Source of the DNA: Zancudomyces culisetae
Taxonomy: Eukaryota > Kickxellomycota > Harpellomycetes > Harpellales > Legeriomycetaceae
Reading direction: 5' to 3'
DNA length: 13,241 bases
Assembly: GCA_001969505.1 (NCBI GenBank)
Contig: LSSK01001154.1
Location: forward strand, 1 to 13,241
The notes below the pieces were generated by a model. The model saw only the letters and a list, made by a program, of their open reading frames with translations. It was not told where the DNA came from and did no database searches. This document shows positions 1-6,758 of this stretch, one piece after another. The position numbers and the translations under genes are program-made. Positions within the stretch are counted from its first letter, which is position 1. Each line of letters begins with the position of its first letter.

Positions 1-314
1 CATAGGTAGTGAAGCGTAACACAATTTTCAAAGGGTATCAGAAAGGTATCAGTCTAATTTTTGGACCAAAATTAATTGTTTTGCACACCAAATTTTAGGA
101 GTTGGGCGTAATTTTACCCAGTTTTATCGCATTTATTGAAGTAATAAATACATAAAACTAAATTAAATATAAGCTAAAAAGGTAGGGTTGACTGGTTAAA
201 TAAAGTAAAACTTATTCCAGTAACAATCCCCCTCTATTAGCAGAACTTTTTGTAGGTTTAGTTGCGGAAATTTCCTGAGAAATTCTGTGCAAACTAAAAT
301 TACAACAAGACACA
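1..314. other. AT-rich intergenic DNA, no gene seen
   Basis: No open reading frame, RNA gene or recognisable element was found. The stretch is AT-rich. Positions 188-212 share 22 of 25 bases with 4134-4158, around the core TTAAATAAAGTAAAA, which could be a relic of a dispersed repeat or chance in such biased DNA. Confidence 0.5.
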
Positions 315-387
315 GGTCTTGTGGCCCAATGGATAAGGCGCTTGACTACGAATCAAGAGATTCCAGGTTCGAGTCCTGGCTGGATCA
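315..387 (+). tRNA. tRNA-Arg, anticodon ACG
   Basis: A complete 73-nt cloverleaf can be folded. The D stem pairs 324-326 with 337-339. The anticodon stem CTTGA/TCAAG (341-345/353-357) holds the loop CTACGAA with anticodon ACG at 348-350, which reads CGU and, after A34 deamination, CGC and CGA arginine codons. The variable loop has 5 nt and the T arm CCAGG-TTCGAGT-CCTGG spans 363-379. The discriminator base is A387. There is no intron and CCA is not encoded, as expected for a eukaryotic nuclear gene. Internal promoter elements are plain: A box TGGCCCAATGG at 322-332 and B box GGTTCGAGTCC at 366-376. The acceptor stem (315-321 with 380-386) is weak, with two G-U pairs and a U-U mismatch at 320/381. 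The body closely resembles the yeast tRNA-Arg(ACG) as recalled. Confidence 0.95.
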
Positions 388-390
388 CAC

Positions 391-404
391 TTTTACATTT
401 TTTT
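391..404 (+). terminator. RNA polymerase III T-run terminator
   Basis: TTTT at 391-394 and a run of seven T at 398-404 lie 3 to 17 bases past the tRNA end. T-runs on the non-template strand are the standard Pol III stop signal. The second, longer run would act as backup. Confidence 0.8.
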
Positions 405-739
405 GACTATACTGGCTACATATTTATTCAAACTCAAATGTGTGGATAAATGCGCATTTAAATATTGTAATTCTAGATGTTATTACTAATCTTATAATAT
501 GTTCGGCTAATGTGATCACTGAGTTTCGTATGTGGCTGATTATGTCTGTTATACTATTGACTGTGATCACATACTATTACCTTTTGCCTACGATTATTAA
601 ATTGCTTTTATTATCGTTTTAAGAATTATAAACACAAATTAAATTATATAAAATATTAAGTACTAGAAGTAATTAATTATAGACCAGATTATATGTAAAG
701 TATATGCTGTTAAGAAAGACATAAAAAAGTATACTTTCG

Positions 740-875
740 TTGTCCACTCTCATTATATTCGTTATTCGATCTGTGTTCAAACTTTACTATTATAATTATT
801 TTATAACATCTCGTTTTGCGCTCATTCCTAGTTATCATCTGCTACGGAATCAAATTTGATTCGCTAGCAAAAAGG
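740..875 (+). repeat. possible diverged repeat, copy 1
   Basis: The segment starts with TTGTCCACTCTC and ends with GCTAGCAAAAAGG. The same two anchors (one mismatch in the first, the second exact) recur about 480 bases downstream at almost the same spacing (123 against 126 bases). In between, short blocks such as CGCTC...TAGTT also line up. The identity between anchors is low, so this is suggestive only. Confidence 0.3.
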
Positions 876-1217
876 ATGCAGTCGTTAGACTGCAATGTAT
901 TATTCCTATAATTGTAATGTGGAATTCTTATGTTAATACAAATTGTAATATTTATAGATATTGTAACTAACCTGATATAGTTTTCAGATATTATCATGCC
1001 TATTTTGATATAAAGCTGATACAATTATTTATAATAAGTTCTTGTCACGTCTCAATTCAGTAATTTTAGATTAATGTTTCTATTTCTTTTAATACTGTTA
1101 TAGTATTTTTAAATCTTTAGAAAAACCATCAATTACCTTGTAATATGATTTTTCAGTAGTAGTAATGTACCATATTCTTAAATATTTAGACAAGAAAGGC
1201 TACCATTTCCGCATCCA

Positions 1218-1356
1218 TTGTCCAGTCTCGTTTAAACTTTGCTGATTAGCCAGTTATTCAATTTTACTCATAACACTGTTTCCATTTATCGCTCCTCTTT
1301 CCATAGTTGGCAATTCTATACTTTTTCGAATCGTAATATATATGCTAGCAAAAAGG
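1218..1356 (+). repeat. possible diverged repeat, copy 2
   Basis: Partner of 740-875: it starts TTGTCCAGTCTC and ends with the identical 13-mer GCTAGCAAAAAGG at 1344-1356. A weaker echo (ATCTGTGCTATCGGAA followed by TTGCTAAAAAG) lies near 1480-1521. If real, this is an old tandem or dispersed repeat of unknown type. Confidence 0.3.
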
Positions 1357-1909
1357 GCTTAGCTATTATATGACTAATTCAGGTCTTGCTGCATAAACTT
1401 GTAGTATTAACCTTTCTTTGATGCACACCAGTTTATGTTGTACTTTTACTACAAGCGATCCGCTTGAAGTAAACTACTGCATCTGTGCTATCGGAACCTT
1501 ATGTATTATATTTGCTAAAAAGTATATCAGATAATGCTTATCTTTCATATGTATATTTCCTTGTTACTCTTTGCTATTTTGATTTATTTGTCTCATGAAT
1601 TATGTTTGTGCGGAAATGTACTACGTTTTTAACAAAATAGAATACTATTTATACTAACAATAAAAATATATATTTCATACCAATACCATTAACAAAAAAT
1701 CATCATTCTTCATATTACTATGTTCTGTTTGATATTTTCTACATCTCTTTTCACCTTTATGGTGGTTATATTTATTTTTATTACTGAACTTGGCATGATT
1801 TTTGGAATTAACCGTACTGATTAACTTAACGAAGTTTATTAAAAGACAGAACACTTATACTAATCTTACAATTAATCTTATTAATTGACTAGAATCAATC
1901 CTTTTTACT

Positions 1910-2245
1910 TTAAAGTAGCCTTTTCAAATTTTCAATCATGAATCTTCTACCCAAAAATCTGAATACAAATGGTATGATGAAGCATACAGTCACTAGTGAA
2001 AGATTAACTTTTTGTTCATGTATTTCAAGTTCAAAGTTGTTTCTCCGATCTTCTTCTGATTCTTGCTCGCCATCATCTGAATTCAAATCTTCCAAATCTA
2101 TATTTAAATTTTGTTCATTTATCCCGGTATTATCGGATCTTTGTATTGGAATATTATTATTTACTATATTTCTATAAAATCCCAAGTTGTTTTCAGGTAA
2201 TATATACCCATTTGAATCTGTTTTGAATAAATCTCCCCTATTCAT
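1910..2245 (-). CDS. small acidic putative tail-anchored membrane protein, unknown family
   Basis: An intact 111-codon frame reads ATG to stop with no intron. I do not recognise the family. Residues 1-50 are polar and Asn-rich with a LPENNLGFY motif near 16-24. Residues 50-75 are strongly acidic (DLEDLNSDDGEQESEED). Residues about 80-95 are a hydrophobic stretch (NLSLVTVCFIIPFVF) long enough for one short membrane helix. The last 16 residues are basic (RFLGRR...NLKRLL). A polar cytosolic part, a single C-terminal hydrophobic segment and a short basic tail is the layout of tail-anchored proteins of the ER or mitochondrial outer membrane; that placement is inference. It lies 250 bases downstream of YPT1 on the same strand. 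Biased but non-random composition and the ordered layout argue for a real gene; the overlapping plus-strand frame at 1938-2177 is taken as its shadow. Confidence 0.5.
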   Translation of the reverse strand: MNRGDLFKTDSNGYILPENNLGFYRNIVNNNIPIQRSDNTGINEQNLNIDLEDLNSDDGEQESEEDRRNNFELEIHEQKVNLSLVTVCFIIPFVFRFLGRRFMIENLKRLL

Positions 2246-2495
2246 TTTTATGTCTATATTTGTTTTAATTATTATTATTTAAAAGCTTTTTTTAAATTTG
2301 ATTTCTATCAGTGAATATTTCAAGGTCATAAATATTAAAAAATAAATTTATTGAGATAAAGAGAATTCTTAACTATGTGTGCTTTAAAGTCAACCTAGAG
2401 ATCCGTTTTATTGGCAAGCAATACATTGATCAGCAATTAAACAAACAAAAAAAAGAATATGATAAAGCAAATAAAACATGGTAACAAAGATAAAA

Positions 2496-3373
2496 CTAAC
2501 AACATCCGCCGTTGTCTTGAGCAATATCTTGGCCAAGTCCAGCCCTTAGGGGAGTTTTGTCATCAGATTTTTGCTGAGTGGATGCAGAGGTAGCACTAAC
2601 CCTGTTCTTAATCTGCTTGGCCATAGCCAAGAAAGCTTGTTCGACGTTTGTAGAGTCTTTGGCAGATGTTTCCAACACAGGAATTCCCTTGGCATCTGCA
2701 AACTCTTTTGCCTGGGTAAAATCAACGACCCGTTGGTCAGACAAATCGCATTTGTTTCCAACCAAAAGCTTGTTCACGCCTTCAGAGGCATAACGTTCAA
2801 TTTCGTTAAGCCACAATCCAACGTTCTTAAATGAGTCGGCATCAGTAACATCATATACAACGATAATACCATGAGCGCCACGGTAATAGGACGAGGTGAT
2901 CGTACGGAACCTTTCTTGACCTGCAGTATCCCACTATCAAGTAAAAAATATTTCAGTTTTGTATTTCATAACTTGGTAGAATTATCTGTATAACTTACGA
3001 TTTGGAGTTTTACGGTCTTTCCGTCTAGCTCTATAGTTCTAATTTTCTATTTCGAGTTGAATATGGTATTGCTTAGTAATTTTGGAGATTACCTCCCTTT
3101 AGATCGGGAATATTCATCATGCTTGTAAATGAAAATGGCTACAATAGTTACGAATTTGGCTTACAAAATCAACACCAATGGTTGAGATGTAACTTTCAGT
3201 GTATGTGTCGTCAGCAAAACGGAGTAAAAGGCAGGATTTTCCAACACCTGAATCTCCGATCAACAAAAGTTTAAATAAATAGTCGCTATTTTATGTATAT
3301 ATATACATATGAAATATTTCAAATTTATATTTTATTAACTATAGTTATCTTTCACTTACTATTCTGGATTCAT
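2496..3373 (-). CDS. YPT1: Rab GTPase Ypt1/Rab1
   Basis: Small GTPase controlling ER-to-Golgi vesicle tethering and early autophagy. Four exons join to 206 residues, the same length as yeast Ypt1: 3373-3360 (14 nt, MNPEY start), 3285-3165, 3046-2999 and 2933-2496. Introns are 74, 118 and 65 nt with donors GTAAGT, GTAAGC and GTAAGT and acceptors TAG. Visible motifs are the P-loop GDSGVGKS (residues 15-22), switch I with TIGVDF (40-45), the G3 motif WDTAGQE (62-68), NKCD (121-124), ETSAK (149-153) and the C-terminal CysCys (205-206) that is doubly geranylgeranylated. The Rab1-type effector region ([18 protein letters not shown]) and [14 protein letters not shown] distinguish it from other Rabs. 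Intron 2 contains TTACTAAG, close to a branch site. No key residue is missing and the reading is unambiguous. Confidence 0.97.
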
Positions 3374-5015
3374 TTTTTTAGTAATTGGGATTTTATATAA
3401 AAGCTCTCTAAACCAGATTAAAATGTTGTATGATCACTTAGAAGAATATTATTAACAGTATTCCTAATATTTATATTACGCAGAGTATGTTAGGTATAAA
3501 TTTCATGTATATTTGCAAAATACTCGTGTTTTTATAAACATTGTGGAAACTACAATAAAAGTGTAGTTTAAATGATTTCAAACAAACTTATATTTGTTTC
3601 TGATTTATATGTTTAAACATCTATGAAATATTATGTGTAATGTCATATACTCGAATGATTCAGCATCCCATAACATTTTTTTTAATTATTTTCCCGAGTA
3701 ATGTAATCAAAAACACCATGTCACCAAACCTGTCGGTAGATGATTATATATACTATATTGATCGGACCTACCTTATTTATTATTTTTCTTGTTTAGAAAA
3801 AGATATTTTGTCCACTCTAATCCTGCTCGAATTCAATTGCGAATTTTAAACATATACTAAAGTGTTTTAATTTAAAGTGCTAACCAAGAATTTAGGAAGT
3901 ATGTTTTTGCTTACCTTTTTAAATTTCAATTACATTCCCAGTGCCACCCGCTAGACTCGCCCATTATACACCAATAATTTTGTTGATATTTTTTGAAAAT
4001 TAGCTACGTTGCATTTAATTCTTGTTGAGCATTTAATTAGGTTCAAGTATAATTTTTTTGGGTATTGTCCATAATTAGCGAGAAATTGAATGAACATATG
4101 GTAAATGAGAGATAATGGGATTTCTAAAACTACTTGGCTGTTTAAATAAAGTAAAAGTGCAAAAACTAATTCAAAATCCTTGTTGCTGAGCCATTCTGAT
4201 TGGTGGTATCTAGTTTAGTAAAAATAAAAATAAATAAAATAAAATATATAGAACTACTAGGAATCTTCACTTCTTTTTTATTCCCGTTTTGGTTTTTGAG
4301 ACCAAATTAAAGCGCAACACAAACTGTGTACTAAACTTACTCCCAAGAAAAACATACTCATGCATCTAAACACTAGGTTGAATTTTTTGTGTTTTAGGAA
4401 ATGTTCCTGTTTCTTGCTAGTAGTAGAAAAACAGAAAAAGCATGACCATCATAATTGTGTCACGTTGGCTTGGAAATCATTCTGATTAGCCAGAGCCGTT
4501 AATGTGGGTGGTCTTTACCTCATATAGCCACTATTATTTAAACCTTGTTATTTAGTAAGAGATGTTGAACACTCGATTATATAAATACTATATTATAGCG
4601 ATATTGATCAGGTCGAAGGGTCTATCTTTTTGTTTCAATGTTTTACTTGATACTATTACTTCAATAACAATATCAACTCAAATCGTCAAGTAAATGATAG
4701 GAGCAGGGTACTAAAATAATGAAATCCCAGGCTGACAACATGTGATATTTTCAACTATGATTGACTAGGAAAGCAGCTAATATTCGCATACATTCTGGTT
4801 CCAAACCAAAAGAACATTCAAAATATACCAGATTAATTCATTTCTCGAAAATAAAAAATAAATTCTAATACATCTTTTGTGCCAACCCCAAGAGTTTATC
4901 CCAAACTACGACTTCACACTCGCAGTTTTAAACCTTCATGAGCATTAATGTTTAAATAAATTTGACAAAGGAAGTCATGACTGTATAAATAAAAATATTA
5001 AGACTAATATACAAA
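3374..5015. other. 1.6 kb intergenic region, no gene supported
   Basis: This holds the presumed YPT1 promoter and the 3' flank of the RNase H gene. A 69-codon plus-strand frame at 3640-3849 is AT-driven, has no motif and is not called. Positions 4134-4158 share 22 of 25 bases with 188-212. No poly(A) or poly(T) tail that would mark the 3' end of a retroelement insertion is seen next to the RNase H gene. Confidence 0.45.
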
Positions 5016-6227
5016 TTACTTCAAGAAAGTTCCAGCCCTAGCCAATAGGTTAGCAACTTCATTCCCCAGGACGCCAGAATGGCTGGGTACAAAGTGGAAA
5101 AACAGACTAAAGTTAAGAGATGTTAAAAAAGATTTGAGGTTGTTGACTAGCACAAACAGATCGTAATTGAAAACGCGTTTTTTGCTGTTGCGGGTCTTGC
5201 CATTGTGTTTATGCCAAGTGGAAAAGTTTTCGTTGATTCCATCAATGACATATCGACTATCTGAACAAATCCAGATCTCTTCATACCGACTGGGGACAGC
5301 AGCATGCGGAACAGCTGGATACTCGCGCAAATCATTATAAGAAGGTAATTGCAAGCTAGCTACAATCGCAAGAAGGGCATGATATATAGATAGGATTTCT
5401 GCACGGGCGCTGGTACTGCGGCCGTAGGAGACACGCTTGGAAATTGCGGGTAGAACGTCATTTTCGAAATACACACCAATCCCAAGCACGTCTGTGAGCT
5501 TGTTGTAGGCGCCATCAGTATATACAACCAAATGTGTTTCGTCGGCCACGGGAAGTATCTGATCCATACGCTGGGGAGTCAGTGTGTTCCAGTTTTTGTG
5601 TGCAACCCAATAAATTTCCTTTTTTTTCTTAGGATCCAACTGATGTTGTTTACTGTCAATATCTTCCAACTCCACTACTGGATCTTTCTCTTCCGCGCTG
5701 TTTATACAATCATCACCAACATACCCAAAATGAACGTCTGTCGAAGTCTTATGCAGCACAGACAATCCAATCAGTCTCATCTTCTCTCTTATAGCCTCTT
5801 TGGCTGGAAGATAGTGTATTTTCTGCAAGGCGTCACTCCAGCGAATTTGCAAATTTGCTCGGCAATCACATAAAAGCGCATCAATCACATGTCCAGGAAG
5901 ATGTTTTGCGCACGCTTTGAAATCGACACACAAGGGTTGCAGCGGATCGTATTCTTGTATCGTTTCCATCCGGTAGCACTCTGATAATTTGTTTTGCTGT
6001 GAAATTAGGTCCAATTTGCCCTTAAAAGTTGGTACATAGGCTGAATTAAGTACGAATTCCGTTATCCATCTTCCTAAGCTAGAATAGTAGTGGATTTGTG
6101 ACGTGTCAATCCCACACAATTCGAGTAGGCCTGTGAATTTTGTTCTTGGAATTCTGTAAGAGTCCATGTTTTTCACGTAGATTATTTCACATTTTATCAG
6201 GGCATCATGTTTTTCGATTTCATTCAT
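5016..6227 (-). CDS. retroelement ORF1-like domain fused to RNase H, no reverse transcriptase
   Basis: An intact, intronless 403-codon frame. Residues about 233-403 form a type 1 RNase H fold: first strand VVYTDGAY with catalytic Asp238, RAEI with Glu277, CSDSRYVIDG with Asp323, then the RNase H1-like W...G...K..N.DL block (338-356) and the C-terminal PSHSGVLGNE loop with His383. The fourth catalytic position, normally Asp in the ADRLA-type helix, is Asn393 (VANLLA). RNase H cuts the RNA strand of RNA/DNA hybrids. Residues about 25-155 (GIDTSQIHYYSSLGRWITEFVL, then a YDPLQP segment) resemble the ORF1/gag-like part of fungal LINE polyproteins as I recall them; this is inference. A Lys-rich acidic linker (180-205) joins the two parts. 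There is no reverse transcriptase or endonuclease here or next to it. Base composition is clearly more GC-rich than the flanks. It may be a deletion derivative of a retrotransposon, or a domesticated or multicopy host gene. Confidence 0.75.
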   Translation of the reverse strand: MNEIEKHDALIKCEIIYVKNMDSYRIPRTKFTGLLELCGIDTSQIHYYSSLGRWITEFVLNSAYVPTFKGKLDLISQQNKLSECYRMETIQEYDPLQPLCVDFKACAKHLPGHVIDALLCDCRANLQIRWSDALQKIHYLPAKEAIREKMRLIGLSVLHKTSTDVHFGYVGDDCINSAEEKDPVVELEDIDSKQHQLDPKKKKEIYWVAHKNWNTLTPQRMDQILPVADETHLVVYTDGAYNKLTDVLGIGVYFENDVLPAISKRVSYGRSTSARAEILSIYHALLAIVASLQLPSYNDLREYPAVPHAAVPSRYEEIWICSDSRYVIDGINENFSTWHKHNGKTRNSKKRVFNYDLFVLVNNLKSFLTSLNFSLFFHFVPSHSGVLGNEVANLLARAGTFLK

Positions 6228-6758
6228 TTAAAAAAGTGACTCTTTCGGCTTCATCTAACTACGATGCCTAAGGTAGCAATTGTTGGCTGGTTTAAGTTGG
6301 CAATAACAAGCTCAGTGTTTTAGAAAGCAATAAAAAATCACCAAACAAGGACTAAAAAATTGTACAAATATTACAAATGATTTATTGCAATTATGGAATT
6401 GCCCTGCTTTGAAAATTTATTTGTAACAATTTGTGTTTTAATTTTTCGCGAATTTCTTAATTAAAACGGAAACTGAATCTCATGACTTGAGGGTTTGAAA
6501 TGTTGCTTGACTGCATTAGAAAATTAAGAAACACCCATTAACACACAGGTTTTAGCTAATACTGCTCCTAAAAGAATTCCCTTACCCCCACCCCCTCTCC
6601 TAATGATATATACCTGGAGCTAAATTTGAAATTTTTGACTTTTTTCATGTTTGGTTTATAATTCTAGAATATAACTCCAAAGCACACAACATTTGGTAAA
6701 AAAATAAATGAAATACTAGTTTTTTTATAATACAGACAATGTCAATGATATATTAATC
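6228..6758. other. 530-bp intergenic spacer
   Basis: This lies between noxR (3' side) and the RNase H gene (5' side), both on the minus strand. It carries a short C-rich tract, CCCCCACCCCCTCTCC at 6585-6600 (purine-rich on the coding strand), and is otherwise AT-rich. No gene or RNA was found. Confidence 0.45.

Larger units (their letters stand above)
405..1909. other. 1.5 kb AT-rich region without a convincing gene
   Basis: Only short, low-complexity frames occur, including 60-codon frames at 440-622 (+) and 842-1024 (-), which have AT-driven composition and no recognisable motif. The palindromic core TGTGATCAC occurs at about 511 and 562. A possible diverged repeat pair (740-875 and 1218-1356) is listed separately. 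The region otherwise looks like decayed intergenic sequence. Confidence 0.5.

Noticed and set aside
188-212. 25-base match to 4134-4158 (22 of 25 identical) as a dispersed element
   Set aside because: The flanking sequence does not align and the core is AT-rich, so chance is hard to exclude.
440-622. 60-codon plus-strand frame rich in Ile, Leu and Val
   Set aside because: Hydrophobicity follows from AT-rich codons; there is no motif and it lies in decayed intergenic DNA.
3293-3308. Perfect 16-base palindrome ATGTATATATATACAT as a regulatory site
   Set aside because: It lies in YPT1 intron 1 and is a simple TA run, expected by composition.
3640-3849. 69-codon plus-strand frame
   Set aside because: AT-driven composition, no motif or family resemblance, and no supporting context.
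5532-5873. 113-codon plus-strand frame
   Set aside because: Lies wholly antisense inside the RNase H gene and has no domain of its own.
5016-6758. Complete LINE or LTR retrotransposon around the RNase H gene
   Set aside because: No reverse transcriptase motif, long terminal repeats, target site duplication or 3' poly(A) tail could be found.
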